Of a DNA stretch of 50,261 bases, positions 1 to 11,080 are shown one piece after another. Source of the stretch: Deinococcus sp. Leaf326 (GTDB taxonomy: Bacteria; Deinococcota; Deinococci; Deinococcales; Deinococcaceae); the NCBI RefSeq assembly GCF_001424185.1, contig NZ_LMOM01000017.1:1040-51300 (forward strand). Reading direction: 5' to 3'. The stretch's first letter is position 1. Each line of letters opens with the position of its first letter. Under the pieces are notes generated by a model. That model saw only the letters and a list, made by a program, of their open reading frames with translations. It was not told the DNA's origin and made no database searches. The position numbers and the translations under genes were made by a program.

Positions 1-157
<157 letters not shown>

Positions 158-204
158 TTACCTGACCGTCAGCTCCGCACAGTTTACTTTTTAAAGTAGT
201 AGCA

Positions 205-234
205 TCAAAAAAGAGCCTCACCCGGAAGTGAGGC
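205..234 (-). terminator. Rho-independent terminator of tRNA-Gln
   Basis: A 7-bp stem (GCCTCAC/GTGAGGC, 215-221 with 228-234) is followed on the minus strand by TCTTTTTT. It sits 7 nt past the tRNA 3' end and separates the tRNA from trxB. Confidence 0.85.
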
Positions 235-240
235 CCTCTG

Positions 241-314
241 TGGTTGGGGTACTAGGACTCGAACCTAGATTGACGGTGTCAGAGACCGGCGTCCTGCCAT
301 TGGACGATACCCCA
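241..314 (-). tRNA. tRNA-Gln (anticodon CUG)
   Basis: The minus strand from 314 to 241 folds as a 74-nt tRNA. The acceptor stem TGGGGTA pairs with TACCCCA, the D arm is GTCC/GGAC, and the T arm carries GGTTCGAGTCC. The discriminator is A and the CCA end is encoded. The anticodon loop CTCTGAC reads CTG, for glutamine. The acceptor and D-arm sequence resembles E. coli tRNA-Gln, including the U1-A72 pair. One pair at the base of the anticodon stem is a mismatch (C-U). Confidence 0.95.
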
Positions 315-356
315 GCGAACTGCATCTGGCAAGCCTCTTTGGAGGAGGCAGGGGGG

Positions 357-385
357 AGTATAGCCAGCCATCCGCTCGGCGTCAA
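357..385 (-). promoter_or_regulatory. Sigma-70-type promoter of tRNA-Gln
   Basis: On the minus strand, -35 TTGACG (385-380) and -10 TATACT (362-357) are exactly 17 bp apart. The expected start site near 350 gives a leader of about 36 nt before the tRNA. This is one of only two full -35/-10 promoters I can see clearly in the window. Confidence 0.85.
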
Positions 386-462
386 TACACCCCGGGGGAA
401 GCGGTCCAGGCCGCACAAAGTCCGGAGTCGCTGGACCCCGTTCACAACGCTAAGTTTTGCGG

Positions 463-491
463 TTGTCCCTTTGTCGTCAGTTTGGTATAAT
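463..491 (+). promoter_or_regulatory. Promoter of rpsA with extended -10
   Basis: -35 TTGTCC (463-468), a 17-bp spacer and a perfect -10 TATAAT (486-491) preceded by TGG, an extended -10. The start site near 498 leaves a leader of about 110 nt before the S1 start, the longest clear 5' UTR in the window and a possible site of S1 autoregulation. Confidence 0.85.
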
Positions 492-609
492 CAGGCGTTG
501 CCGCGCCGTATGCCCTATGCCGGAGTCACTTCAGGCAGAAGCAGCGGGCAGGTATCAGGAAGGCGGACGTAGACCGGCAAGGACTGCGCGCCAGGAGGAA
601 CAGGAGTTC

Positions 610-2319
<1,710 letters not shown>

Positions 2320-2336
2320 GTTCGTCCAGCCCTAAG

Positions 2337-2368
2337 AGAAACCGCCTCCTGATGGGGGCGGTTTTTCT
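2337..2368 (+). terminator. Terminator after rpsA
   Basis: AACCGCC (2340-2346) pairs with GGCGGTT (2357-2363), followed by TTTTCTGT. On the other strand the hairpin is followed by TTTCTCTT, so it may also stop the convergent tdk transcript. Confidence 0.85.
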
Positions 2369-2470
2369 GTGGCGTGTAGCCGCTGTGCTGCTCAGAGAGA
2401 CGATCTCCCAGCTTCAGGACTCGCCGCTGCCCCATCCCACAGGCAGCAGCGACAACAGACCGCTTCCCTC

Positions 2471-3079
2471 TCAGCGGCGCACAGCGTGATGCACCCTACA
2501 GCGGGCCTCGTAACTCTCCTGTGCCCCGACTAGAACCACGGGGTCGTCGTAGCGTGCGGGCTGGCCGCCGATCAGGCGCTGCGAGCGCGTGGCCGGCGCG
2601 CCGCAGACCGTGCAGATGGCCGTGAGTTTCTCGGCGCTCTCAGCGCGGGCCAACAGTTCGGGCATCATGCCGAAGGGTTCGGCGCGGAAGTCGAGGTCGA
2701 GTCCAGCCACGATGACCCGCACCCCCGCGTTGGCGAGGTCGAGCACGAGCGGGACGAGGTCGGCCCCGAAAAACTGCGCCTCGTCGATGCCCACCACGTC
2801 CACCGCCTCGACCGGCGCGGTGAGCAGGGCGTCCTCACCCGTCAGGTGCGCGCGGATGGCCTGCACGTCGGGCACGGCCAGCGCCTCGGCCGTGCGCCCG
2901 GCGTGGCTGGCGACATGCGAGACGTGATAGCGGTCGTCGAGCGCAGGCTTAAAGACGGCCACCCGCTGCCGCGCGATGACGGCGCGGGTCACGCGGCGGA
3001 TGAGTTCCTCGCTCTTACCGCTGAACATCGGGCCGACGATCACCTCGACATGACCGCCAGAATAGGGAGACTTGAGCAC
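2471..3079 (-). CDS. tdk: Thymidine kinase (type II)
   Basis: The 202-residue cytoplasmic salvage enzyme phosphorylates thymidine to dTMP with ATP. Visible motifs are the P-loop GPMFSGKS (residues 16-23), the VGIDEAQFF Walker B/lasso region near 97, and a zinc site with CTVCG in the C-terminal third. The later CRVHH replaces the usual second CxxC by Cys and His. Length matches bacterial type II kinases of about 190-205 residues. The ATG at 3079 lies 6 nt after the stop of the epimerase-like gene, so the two probably form one transcript. Confidence 0.93.
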   Translation of the reverse strand: MLKSPYSGGHVEVIVGPMFSGKSEELIRRVTRAVIARQRVAVFKPALDDRYHVSHVASHAGRTAEALAVPDVQAIRAHLTGEDALLTAPVEAVDVVGIDEAQFFGADLVPLVLDLANAGVRVIVAGLDLDFRAEPFGMMPELLARAESAEKLTAICTVCGAPATRSQRLIGGQPARYDDPVVLVGAQESYEARCRVHHAVRR

Positions 3080-3085
3080 GCAAGA

Positions 3086-4093
3086 TTATGGCAGGCCGAA
3101 GCCCTGGTGCTCGTCGGCAGCGGCGTCCAGGTACGCCAGAAGTTCGCTCTCTCGCGCTGCGGGCAGCAGAGGAGCCAGACCAGCAGTCCGGCTCCATGCC
3201 CGGGTGTCCTCGGCGGTAACGGCGGGATCGGTCAGGGTCAGGCCCGCTGCGAGGGCCGCCGTGTGGTCCACGTTCATCAGGCCGCTCTGGGCCGAGCCGC
3301 GCGGAAGGAACACGGGAAACTCGTGCGGAGCGGCGCCCACGGCCTGTAATTCGGACAAACTGGCCCAGCGTACCTCTCGCACTCCGAGCAGGCGCAGGAA
3401 CTCGGCCCAGGTCAGACGTGGCCCCGACACGTTGAAGACACCGGGACGCCGCGCCTCGGTCAGCCAGACCGTCAGGCGAGCCAGGTCGCGGGCATCAATC
3501 ACCTGCAGGAAGTCCTGACCGTCGCCGGGAACGAGGACGGGCCCCTCCCCTTCCCCGGCCCGCGCTGCACGGTCCGGCCAGTAGGGGTAGCGCCGCGTGT
3601 AATCGTCCGGCCCCGCCACGATCTGCGGGCGCAGGATGGTGGACGCGTCCGGAAAAGCTGCCTGCACCAACGCTTCGCAGGCGACCTTGAGGGGGCCGTA
3701 GGTCTCCGAGGTGACGGCGGCGGCCTCGTCCGAGCAGGCGGGGAGCAGCGGATCACTCTCGCGGACCACCTCCCGGTCCTGCTCGGCGTAGACGCTGACG
3801 GTGCTGATGAACACGTAGTGGTCCACCCGGGCGCGCAACGCCGCGGTACTGGCACGCACCTGCCGTGGCTGGTAGCCGCTCACGTCCACGCAGGCGTCCC
3901 AGCGGCGCCCGGCCAGGGCCTCCAGGCCGCCGCCGGGGGCGTCGCGGTCCCCTGTCAGGTGCTTGACCCCGGCCGGAAGGTCGGCCGCCGTCTGGCCCCG
4001 CGTCAGGACCGTAACCCGGTGCCCCGCCGCCACGAAGGCCTCCACGATATGCCGCCCCACGAACCGGGTGCCGCCGAGAATCAGGATGTCCAC
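3086..4093 (-). CDS. NAD-dependent epimerase/dehydratase (extended SDR)
   Basis: A 335-residue protein with an N-terminal Rossmann motif GGTRFVG (residues 7-13), the serine-containing strand FISTVSVY and an intact YxxxK active site (YGPLKVACE). This is the extended SDR arrangement of nucleotide-sugar epimerases and of RNA-binding CSP41-like proteins. The substrate cannot be told from sequence. The start is a GTG at 4093: a TAGGGT -10 stands 6 nt upstream, so the mRNA is probably leaderless. It is the first gene of a two-gene unit with tdk, and its promoter directly follows the rpmE terminator. Confidence 0.8.
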   Translation of the reverse strand: MDILILGGTRFVGRHIVEAFVAAGHRVTVLTRGQTAADLPAGVKHLTGDRDAPGGGLEALAGRRWDACVDVSGYQPRQVRASTAALRARVDHYVFISTVSVYAEQDREVVRESDPLLPACSDEAAAVTSETYGPLKVACEALVQAAFPDASTILRPQIVAGPDDYTRRYPYWPDRAARAGEGEGPVLVPGDGQDFLQVIDARDLARLTVWLTEARRPGVFNVSGPRLTWAEFLRLLGVREVRWASLSELQAVGAAPHEFPVFLPRGSAQSGLMNVDHTAALAAGLTLTDPAVTAEDTRAWSRTAGLAPLLPAARESELLAYLDAAADEHQGFGLP

Positions 4094-4099
4094 GGCGCC

Positions 4100-4105
4100 A
4101 CCCTA
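4100..4105 (-). promoter_or_regulatory. -10 element (leaderless) of the epimerase-tdk unit
   Basis: TAGGGT on the minus strand, 6 nt before the GTG start. The place where a -35 would be (4123-4128) lies inside the rpmE terminator hairpin and has no TTGACA-like hexamer. Confidence 0.6.
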
Positions 4106-4108
4106 TCC

Positions 4109-4141
4109 AAAAAAACCGCCCCACCTCGCGGGCAGGGCGGT
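4109..4141 (-). terminator. Terminator of rpmE
   Basis: ACCGCCC pairs with GGGCGGT (4115-4121 with 4135-4141). On the minus strand a run of seven T follows (4115-4109). It ends 3 nt before the next gene's -10 element. Confidence 0.9.
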
Positions 4142-4157
4142 AAAGGCCGGAAGAGCC

Positions 4158-4376
<219 letters not shown>

Positions 4377-4453
4377 GCTGTGCCTCCTCCGTCACGTCGG
4401 GGTGGCCCTGGGGGCCGCTCGCGGGGTGCGTGACGGGCAACCCTAGCAGTGTA

Positions 4454-5614
4454 TCACCACACGTACCCCTCGTGCCAGTCCTCGCCCCGCCGGATGAACG
4501 GCGCGCGGGTGCCCAGAGCCCGGTGCCCCCCCTTGACTGCCGCCCGGACGATCACGCGGGGGTCGAGGCCGGGATACAGCGTGCGCGCGAAGGCGACCTC
4601 GTCCCGCACGTCCAGGGTCTCGCCGCTGGCGACCGAGTCGGTGCCCAGCGCGATCTCTACACCGGCCGCCGCGAAGGCCGTCCAGGGAAAGGTTCCGCAT
4701 TCCAGGTTGGCGTTGCTGCGCGGGCAGGTCACGGCGGCGCAACCCGCGCGGGCGATGCGGGCGATGTCGTCCGGCGTCACGTTGGCGAGATGGACCAGGG
4801 TAGGCCGTGCCGCCAGGACCCCCAGCTCGTCGAGGTACCGCACCGGGGTCAGGTCCGGCTCCGGCACGCGGCCGATCACCTCGGCGAAGGTGGGCGGGTA
4901 CAGAGGGGCAAAACGGTTCTCCCAGATGGGGCCGCCTCCGCTGGCGAACAGCTCCAGTTCGGCGGGATGCTCGGCCACGTGCATCTGGGTGGGCAGGCCC
5001 TCGCCCGCGGCGTAGTCCATGACGAGCCGCATGAGGCGCGAACTGAGGTTGAAGGGCGTATGCGGCGAGAGGCCCACGCGCAGGCCGCCGGGCCGCTCCC
5101 GCCGCCGCCAGCCCTTGACCTGCTCACGCATCACCCGGAAACGCTCATCGGCTTGCTCCGGCACCGGCCCCAGCACCTCGAAGTACAGGGTGCCCGTGAG
5201 GTCGTCCCGGTCCAGCAGCGCGTCCATGACTTCCGGGGACCACACGATGTCGCCCACGCCGCCGGTGCCCAGGCGCGTCAGCGTGTCGGCTCCGGCGAGG
5301 GCAGCGGCCCGCCCCCGGCGCTCCCGGCCGGCGATGACGACCTCAGGAATCCAGCGGAAGTAGGGCAGCGCCGCGAAGTCGTAGGCGCTCATGTCGAGGT
5401 GCGTGTGCGCGTTGACAGGCGGCGGGGCGATGACGCCGCCCACGTGTTCCTCTGTGGCCTGCGGGTAGTTGGCGCGCAGGGTGTCGGGGTGCCCGGTCGC
5501 GGCCACCACGCCGCCTGACACCACAACCGCGCCCGGCGACTGCGCGCCCCCCAGCCCGGTATACAGCAGGTCGCAGGTCAGCAGTCGGGGCGGCGCGGCG
5601 GGAGAAGCAGTCAT
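4454..5614 (-). CDS. mqnX: 6-aminodeoxyfutalosine deaminase-like amidohydrolase (COG0402)
   Basis: A 386-residue metal-dependent amidohydrolase. Zinc-ligand motifs are NAHTHLD (about residues 68-74), MHVAEHP near 221, a histidine in LVHLANV near 280, and GTDSVASGETLDV near 327. Dr0824 of D. radiodurans, a COG0402 enzyme, was shown to deaminate 6-aminodeoxyfutalosine, the step after MqnE in menaquinone synthesis. This gene fits that family, and mqnA and mqnE are present further along the window. Assignment to MqnX rather than a guanine or SAH deaminase is inference from family and context. The ATG at 5614 follows a TAGCAT -10 by 7 nt. Confidence 0.7.
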   Translation of the reverse strand: MTASPAAPPRLLTCDLLYTGLGGAQSPGAVVVSGGVVAATGHPDTLRANYPQATEEHVGGVIAPPPVNAHTHLDMSAYDFAALPYFRWIPEVVIAGRERRGRAAALAGADTLTRLGTGGVGDIVWSPEVMDALLDRDDLTGTLYFEVLGPVPEQADERFRVMREQVKGWRRRERPGGLRVGLSPHTPFNLSSRLMRLVMDYAAGEGLPTQMHVAEHPAELELFASGGGPIWENRFAPLYPPTFAEVIGRVPEPDLTPVRYLDELGVLAARPTLVHLANVTPDDIARIARAGCAAVTCPRSNANLECGTFPWTAFAAAGVEIALGTDSVASGETLDVRDEVAFARTLYPGLDPRVIVRAAVKGGHRALGTRAPFIRRGEDWHEGYVW

Positions 5615-5621
5615 GGCCGGA

Positions 5622-5627
5622 ATGCTA
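5622..5627 (-). promoter_or_regulatory. -10 element (leaderless) of mqnX
   Basis: TAGCAT on the minus strand, 7 nt before the ATG. The hexamer 17 bp upstream is AGCCGA, not a -35. Confidence 0.6.
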
Positions 5628-5665
5628 GAGCACCCAGCCCCGGGTCGGCTCCCCGTACTCCCACG

Positions 5666-6400
5666 TCAGCTCAGGGCGCGCACCCGGTCCTGCAGCTCAC
5701 GGGCCACGGCGCCCGATCCCTGGCGCAGCAACGCGGCGGGCACGAACCAGCGGCCCTTGTGCTCGACCTCGCTCGTGAAGAGGCTCGCCACGCCGGTCGC
5801 GCGGCGGTCCACCTCCAGCAGCAGTTCCAGGCCGCCCGGCGCCGGGAAGAAGGCCAGCTCCAGCTCGGTCAGGCAGTACTGCCCGGCAGGAGGCCGGAAG
5901 CTGAGCTCCTGCACCACGCCGCCGTAGCGGTACTCGGTCTCGCTGTGGTGCAGGCGGAACCCGAGGTCCTGCGCCGCCTGGATGACCGTTTCCATGTCCT
6001 CACTGGGCCGGATCCACACGCCGTCGGTATCGCCGGGGTCCGCCGCGCCCACGACGTCGGCGTCCGTGACGAGCCACACCTCCGAGCCCGGCAGACTCAG
6101 GGGCGTGCCGTGCGGCACTGGCAGCTCGAAGGGAAACTCGCGCGTCTCGCCGGGGCGGATGGTGAAGCCCGGAACCACCGGCTGCGAGAACAGCGTGTGG
6201 GTGATGGTGCTGTCGTCGCTGCGGTAGCGCGTCGCCAGCCCCAGGTTGACGCGCTCGATGCGCTGCTCGACCCGGCCACCTTGCACGGCGACCACGCCCG
6301 AGAGGGACTCGCCCACGCGCGCCTCGGGGCGGCTCAGGCGGGTATCCACGCGCGCCGCGCCGATGCCGACGGCGGCCATCATCTTTCCGAGAAATCCCAT
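5666..6400 (-). CDS. SpoOM-family protein (sporulation-control protein homolog)
   Basis: A 244-residue soluble protein with the SpoOM fold signature. It starts MGFLGKMMAAVGIGAARVDTRL and continues with a beta-rich arrestin-like region (RVGESLSGVV, IRPGETREFPFELPVP, GSEVWLVTDADV) in which such proteins stabilise oligomers. In Bacillus the homolog affects entry into sporulation. Deinococcus does not sporulate, so its role here is unknown, perhaps a stress or cytoskeletal function. GAGGG stands a few nucleotides before the ATG at 6400. It follows ppgK by about 47 nt on the same strand and could be co-transcribed with it. Confidence 0.8.
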   Translation of the reverse strand: MGFLGKMMAAVGIGAARVDTRLSRPEARVGESLSGVVAVQGGRVEQRIERVNLGLATRYRSDDSTITHTLFSQPVVPGFTIRPGETREFPFELPVPHGTPLSLPGSEVWLVTDADVVGAADPGDTDGVWIRPSEDMETVIQAAQDLGFRLHHSETEYRYGGVVQELSFRPPAGQYCLTELELAFFPAPGGLELLLEVDRRATGVASLFTSEVEHKGRWFVPAALLRQGSGAVARELQDRVRALS

Positions 6401-6447
6401 ACGCCCTCAGGTACGCCCCGGAAAGGCGCGGGGTTCCCGGCCGCGGC

Positions 6448-7203
6448 CTAGCTGTGGCCCGACAGGCGGTGCTCGGCGATCATGGCGGCCCCGACGATCC
6501 CCGCCTCGTTTTGCAGGGCGGCAGCGACCAGCTTGCTGCGCGCAGGAACGATCAGGTCCTGCCACTTGTCGGCCTTCTTGCTGACGCCGCCGCCGATGAT
6601 GAACAGGTCCGGCGAGAGCAGCAGTTCGAGGTGTTCGATATAGGTCGCCACGCGCTTGGCCCACTGCTTCCAGTTCAGGTCGTCGCGCTCGCGGGCGCGG
6701 TCGGACGCCCAGGTCTCGGCGTGCTTGTCGCGCAGCCACAGGTGGCCGAACTCGGTGTTGGGCACGAGAACGCCGTCGTGGATCAGGGCGCTGCCGATGC
6801 CGGTCCCGAAGGTCAGCACGAGCACCGTTCCCTTCACGTCCGCGCCGGCCCCAAACCGGGCCTCGGCCAGCCCGGCGGCGTCGGCGTCGTTGATGAGGGT
6901 CACGTCGCGGCCCGTGGCACGGGTGAACAGGGCGTCGGCGTCCAGCCCGATCCAGTCCTTGTCCACGTTGGCCGCGCTCAGGGTCTTGCCGTGCTGCACG
7001 ATGCCCGGAAAGGTGACGCCCACGGGGCCGCTGTGTCCGAAGTGCTTCACGAGCTGCGCCACGACAGCCTGCACGTCGTCGGGTTTCGCGCCCTCGGGGG
7101 TGGGGATCCGGTGACGCCCGGCCACCAGCTTGCCGGTCGCCGTGTCCACGGGCGCGCCCTTGATACCACTGCCGCCGATGTCGATGCCCAGAATCACGCT
7201 CAT
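6448..7203 (-). CDS. ppgK: Polyphosphate glucokinase (ROK family)
   Basis: A 251-residue cytoplasmic kinase that phosphorylates glucose using polyphosphate or ATP. The ATP/polyP-binding motif [11 protein letters not shown] lies at residues 5-15, the catalytic aspartate is in [16 protein letters not shown], and the glycine-rich [10 protein letters not shown] follows. The [20 protein letters not shown] segment is typical of polyphosphate glucokinases rather than ordinary ROK kinases. I chose the ATG at 7203 because the sequence from there is the conserved N-terminus; an in-frame ATG at 7227 would add eight unrelated residues. TACGCT at 7213-7218 ends 9 nt upstream, a possible -10 giving a very short leader. 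It is divergent from the SDR gene. Confidence 0.88.
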   Translation of the reverse strand: MSVILGIDIGGSGIKGAPVDTATGKLVAGRHRIPTPEGAKPDDVQAVVAQLVKHFGHSGPVGVTFPGIVQHGKTLSAANVDKDWIGLDADALFTRATGRDVTLINDADAAGLAEARFGAGADVKGTVLVLTFGTGIGSALIHDGVLVPNTEFGHLWLRDKHAETWASDRARERDDLNWKQWAKRVATYIEHLELLLSPDLFIIGGGVSKKADKWQDLIVPARSKLVAAALQNEAGIVGAAMIAEHRLSGHS

Positions 7204-7330
7204 ATGCCCTACAGCGTACTGTGGCACGCGCCCGAAATGTTCGCGCCGGACGCGCTGGGAACAGGACTGGGCGGACAGATGAAGACCCCTGCCCTCCCCT
7301 GTCCCGCGCCCCGGCCCTGTGCCAATGCTC

Positions 7331-7336
7331 TAGCCT
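7331..7336 (+). promoter_or_regulatory. -10 element (leaderless) of the SDR gene
   Basis: TAGCCT followed by 7 nt and the ATG at 7344. The sequence 17 bp upstream is GCCCCG, so there is no -35. Confidence 0.6.
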
Positions 7337-7343
7337 GCGCCCC

Positions 7344-8072
<729 letters not shown>

Positions 8073-8078
8073 CTACGG

Positions 8079-8114
8079 AAAACCCGCCGCCACCGGTGAA
8101 GGAGGCAGGCGGGT
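8079..8114 (-). terminator. Terminator after the ferritin-like gene
   Basis: ACCCGCC (8082-8088) pairs with GGCGGGT (8108-8114). On the minus strand it is followed by TTTTCCG. The plus strand has no T run, so termination of the convergent SDR gene here is doubtful. Confidence 0.65.
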
Positions 8115-8129
8115 CCGGGGTTCAGAGGC

Positions 8130-9053
8130 TCAGACTAGGCCGCTGAAGTCCCCGTTGAGGCCGTTGGGGAAGAAGCCGCCCTTGCTGGCATTTGCTCCCA
8201 GGTAGACGATGTTCAGGACTTCGCGGGGGCTGCGGCCGTAGGCCACGCTGTTGGCGTCGGCCACCACGATGTTGGCCTTGCCGTTCTTGGTGAGGCCTTC
8301 GTCCTTGCCGCCGCCGACTGCCGCGCGCAGGTCACTGATCTTCTGGATGAGCTGCTCGACGGTCACGCCGTAGGGGGTCACAGCGTCCTTCTGGGCGTAC
8401 AGCAGGGTGCGGATCTCACCGGCGTGATAGGCCTCGACTGCCAGGATGCCGGCTGCCGAATCCAGGATGCCACCTTCGCTGTAGTCCACGATTAGGCGCG
8501 CGGCGCCCTTGTAGGCGGTGACGCCCACGTCTTCGAAGATGAAGGCGCCATGCAGGAAGAACAGGTCGTTGAGGTAGGGGTTGAACGAGGGGCTGAGGGT
8601 CGCGCCCGCCGCCGCGTTGGCCGCCGCCGCAAAGGCCGGGCCGATGTCGATCACGGGGCGATCGACAGCGGCACTGCCGAGCTTGGCGCGCAGGGCTTTG
8701 ACGTGGTTCAGCTCGTCGTCGGCGATCTCCTGGGCGTACTGGGCGACCGCCGGGTTGGTGAAGGCGATGCTGGTGGTACCGTCGAAGCCGCTGGGCAGGA
8801 TGATCGCGGCGCTGCCACCAATCGCCTTGAGTTCGTTGATGCGGCCCACGGCGGCGAGGTAGAAGGCCGCTTCGAGGTACTCCAGGTTCAGGGCGAAGTT
8901 ACCGATCTTGGCGTCGTAGTTCGGCTTGACCGGCTCGACGGCGCCCACATTGGTGCAGCCGGCGAGGACGGCGCCGGCGCCCATGAGGCCGGCCATACCG
9001 AGGAACTTGCGGCGGGTGCTGTTGCCAGCGGGGTTGTTGGTGTCGTTGCTCAT
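8130..9053 (-). CDS. Tat-exported ferritin-like lipoprotein (PCC13-62-like)
   Basis: A 307-residue protein. The N-terminus has a twin-arginine motif STRRKFLGM (about residues 11-19), a hydrophobic segment and a lipobox LAGC, so it should be exported folded by Tat and lipid-anchored. The rest is a four-helix ferritin-like domain: LEYLEAAFYLAA, DDELNHVKALRA and VEAYHAGEIRTLL supply the Glu/His pattern. It resembles the desiccation-related protein PCC13-62 family, whose function is not settled. The ATG at 9053 has AGGAGGG upstream; longer upstream frame has no signal peptide logic. It lies downstream of an ECF sigma/anti-sigma pair and near the Tat genes, which it would need for export. Confidence 0.85.
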   Translation of the reverse strand: MSNDTNNPAGNSTRRKFLGMAGLMGAGAVLAGCTNVGAVEPVKPNYDAKIGNFALNLEYLEAAFYLAAVGRINELKAIGGSAAIILPSGFDGTTSIAFTNPAVAQYAQEIADDELNHVKALRAKLGSAAVDRPVIDIGPAFAAAANAAAGATLSPSFNPYLNDLFFLHGAFIFEDVGVTAYKGAARLIVDYSEGGILDSAAGILAVEAYHAGEIRTLLYAQKDAVTPYGVTVEQLIQKISDLRAAVGGGKDEGLTKNGKANIVVADANSVAYGRSPREVLNIVYLGANASKGGFFPNGLNGDFSGLV

Positions 9054-9196
9054 GTGAGACCCTCCTGAAGTTGAGGTCGGAACGTAGAGAAAGAGGCGAG
9101 GGGGAAGAACCGTCGGGAACCGCAGAAGGCTGCACCAGAGCGGCGCCGCCCTACAGGACGGCTCCAGCACAACGGCTTCTTGCCTTCACCATGACG

Positions 9197-9229
9197 ATAT
9201 GCCGCCGCGCGGGAATTGGATCACCGGTC
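9197..9229 (-). promoter_or_regulatory. Putative alternative-sigma promoter of the ferritin-like gene
   Basis: On the minus strand GACCGGTGATCCAA (9229-9216) is followed after 14 nt by CATAT (9201-9197). The same 14-bp box and CATAT element, 15 nt apart, stand upstream of tatA at 11114-11081. The position suggests -35 and -10 elements of one promoter class. The rest of the 297-bp gap between the anti-sigma gene and this gene holds only the terminator at 9281-9318 and the ribosome-binding site. Confidence 0.4.
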
Positions 9230-9280
9230 ACCGAGAATGAACCTTGAATGAAGCGCGTCCGGCCGCCTGCCGTTTTCCAA

Positions 9281-9318
9281 AGAAGCGGCCCCACCGCGAC
9301 GTTCGTGTCCGGTGGGGC
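9281..9318 (-). terminator. Hairpin after the anti-sigma gene
   Basis: A perfect 9-bp stem GCCCCACCG/CGGTGGGGC (9288-9296 with 9310-9318) with a 13-nt loop. The minus-strand tail CGCTTCTTT is only weakly T-rich, so it may be an inefficient terminator or a stability hairpin. Confidence 0.5.
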
Positions 9319-9350
9319 TCTCTTAGCAGAGGTCCAGAAAGATCGGCGGC

Positions 9351-10043
9351 TTAGAGGGCCTGCACGAACAGCGGCGTGGTGGTCGGCTGGGGGCTGCCCC
9401 CCGGCGGCTCGACGCTGACGGCCACACTCGCGCCCCGGGGCAGCGAGGCCGTGAACACTTCCTGCCCGAAGACCCCCAGCGAGACGGGCGCTCCCCCCTG
9501 GATCTGCCAGAGCTGATAGGTACGGCCCTCGGCAGGAGCCTGGGTCAGGCGCACGTACACGCGGCCGTCGGGCAGGCGAACCAGATTGCCCAGCGGCGCT
9601 CCGGCCGCTCCCAGCACCCGCGACTCGGCCCCCGGGACGGCAGCGTAGCGTGCCAGGGCGTCGGCCGGAGGCCGCAGCCACAGCCCCACCCCCACCGCTG
9701 CGGCCAGAGACACAGCGGCCCACAGGGCCGTCAGAGACCGGGCCGGGCGCGCGGCGGGCGCAGCAGACGCAGTAGGCCGCGGTACAACCCGGTCTACAGG
9801 AGCGGCCGGGGCCAGGGCTGCCTCGGCGCGCAGGCGCTCCAGCAGACGCTCGTGGGCGCCCGGCGGAACCTGGGCGGCGCTGAGATCCAGCGTCTCGACA
9901 AGGGCCAGCAGGGCGTCCTGGTCGGCCTGAACGTCGGCGTACAGCGCCGGGTCGGCGTCGATCCGGGCCTGGACCTGCGCCGCCTCAGCGGGTGAAAGCT
10001 GGCCCAGCGCATAGGCCAGAAGTTGTTCACGGTCGGAGTTCAT
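9351..10043 (-). CDS. Anti-sigma factor, RskA-like
   Basis: A 230-residue single-pass membrane protein. Residues 1-60 are a helical anti-sigma domain (LLAYALGQLSPAEAAQVQARIDADP) but without the zinc-binding HxxxCxxC of the ZAS type. A Pro/Ala-rich linker and one membrane helix (SLTALWAAVSLAAAVGVGLWL, about 104-124) follow. The outer part looks like the RskA C-terminal domain (GNLVRLPDGRVYVRL, GRTYQLWQI, SVEPPGGSPQPTTTP). It should hold the adjacent ECF sigma factor at the membrane. The ATG at 10043 lies 6 nt after the sigma gene stop, so the two are co-translated as a pair. Confidence 0.85.
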   Translation of the reverse strand: MNSDREQLLAYALGQLSPAEAAQVQARIDADPALYADVQADQDALLALVETLDLSAAQVPPGAHERLLERLRAEAALAPAAPVDRVVPRPTASAAPAARPARSLTALWAAVSLAAAVGVGLWLRPPADALARYAAVPGAESRVLGAAGAPLGNLVRLPDGRVYVRLTQAPAEGRTYQLWQIQGGAPVSLGVFGQEVFTASLPRGASVAVSVEPPGGSPQPTTTPLFVQAL

Positions 10044-10049
10044 CAGCTT

Positions 10050-10658
10050 TCACCTCCTGTGGGGCGGGGTCGGGGGGGGCGGAGGGGGGTCCTGGGCCGC
10101 GCGGCCACCCAGAACGGCGCGCATCTGGTCGAGGGCGGCGCGCAGACGCGACTTGACTGTCCCCAGGGGCAGGCCCGTGATCTGGGCGAGTTCCGAGTGC
10201 GAATAGCCGCGGTAGTACGCCAGTTCGACGAGCTGGCGCTGCCGGTCCTCCAAACCGTCCACCGCGCGCCCGGCCAGCAGGCGGTCGGTGGGGTCGGGAG
10301 CGCTGCTCGGCGCGTCCCAGTCGGCAATTTCCAGCTCGGTGACAGGGCGGTCGCGCAGCTCCTGCAAAAAGCGGTTGTGGGCGATGCTCACGAGCCAGGT
10401 CTTGGCTTTGGCACGGGAAGGGTCAAAGCGGGCCGCATGTTTCCACGCATTCATGAAAGCGTCCTGCACACAGCTCTCGACGTCGTCCCGCTGCTGGAGC
10501 ATCCGGTGGCCCAGGGCATAGAGCAGCCGGGCATGTCGCCGGTGCAGTTCGCTCAGGGCGTCCTCGTCCCGCTGGGCCATACGCGCGATGAGGACTTCAT
10601 CGGTGGGATCCGGAGTTAAAGATTCCGGCCGGGCAGAGGCGGAGCGGGGGTCGGTCAT
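10050..10658 (-). CDS. ECF-type RNA polymerase sigma factor
   Basis: A 202-residue sigma-70 family protein with only regions 2 and 4. Region 2 spans about residues 23-95 (ALSELHRRHARLLYALGHRML, then QDAFMNAWKHAARFDPSRAKAKTWLVSIAHNRF split by acidic residues). Region 4 spans about 130-185, ending GLPLGTVKSRLRAALDQMR, the helix-turn-helix that reads -35 elements. A polyproline tail DPPPPPPTPPHRR follows and is unusual. The partner anti-sigma factor is directly downstream. It may be the counterpart of D. radiodurans Sig2 by neighbourhood, but I cannot verify that. TAGGCT at 10670-10675 stands 11 nt before the ATG. Confidence 0.9.
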   Translation of the reverse strand: MTDPRSASARPESLTPDPTDEVLIARMAQRDEDALSELHRRHARLLYALGHRMLQQRDDVESCVQDAFMNAWKHAARFDPSRAKAKTWLVSIAHNRFLQELRDRPVTELEIADWDAPSSAPDPTDRLLAGRAVDGLEDRQRQLVELAYYRGYSHSELAQITGLPLGTVKSRLRAALDQMRAVLGGRAAQDPPPPPPTPPHRR

Positions 10659-10737
10659 AGGCTGGGGGCAGCCTAACAGGGGCGGCCTCCCGCTGCCTAT
10701 CGGCCGTGTTCACCCGGCGTCCATCTGCGAGCGGGCC

Positions 10738-11001
10738 TCAGGGACGGCGCTGGGCTGGTGTTCCCTCAGGAACCAGATCGGCGACCGGCGCCACCACGGA
10801 GAGGGATGAAACTGCTGGCGTCGGGGCCGGTGCCGCTTGCCCTTCCGTGCGCAGGTCATCGCTCAGCTGACTCGTATGCCGGCGGAATTCCCGCAGCGTG
10901 CTGCCCAGCGTCTTTCCGAGCTCGGGCAGTTTGCGTGGGCCGAAGACGACCAGCGCCACGACCAGGATCAACAGGATTTCGGGCATTCCCAGGTTGGGCA
11001 T
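10738..11001 (-). CDS. tatA: Sec-independent translocase component TatA (copy 1)
   Basis: An 87-residue protein with one N-terminal membrane helix (EILLILVVALVVFG, about residues 8-21), the FGPRKLPELGKTLG hinge and amphipathic helix, and a variable Ala/Pro-rich tail. This is the TatA/TatE architecture of the twin-arginine export pore. GAGGAGG stands about 10 nt before the ATG at 11001. It faces away from the second tatA and tatC across a 390-bp divergent region. Two TatA-type proteins with one TatC and no obvious TatB suggest a minimal Tat system or division of TatA and TatB roles between them. Confidence 0.9.
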   Translation of the reverse strand: MPNLGMPEILLILVVALVVFGPRKLPELGKTLGSTLREFRRHTSQLSDDLRTEGQAAPAPTPAVSSLSVVAPVADLVPEGTPAQRRP

Positions 11002-11080
11002 AAGCGGATACCTCCTCTGTAGAGAACGTCGGGGTGTTCGGGAACGCGGCGCCCGTCTCCGGGGTCACGTCTGACCAGCT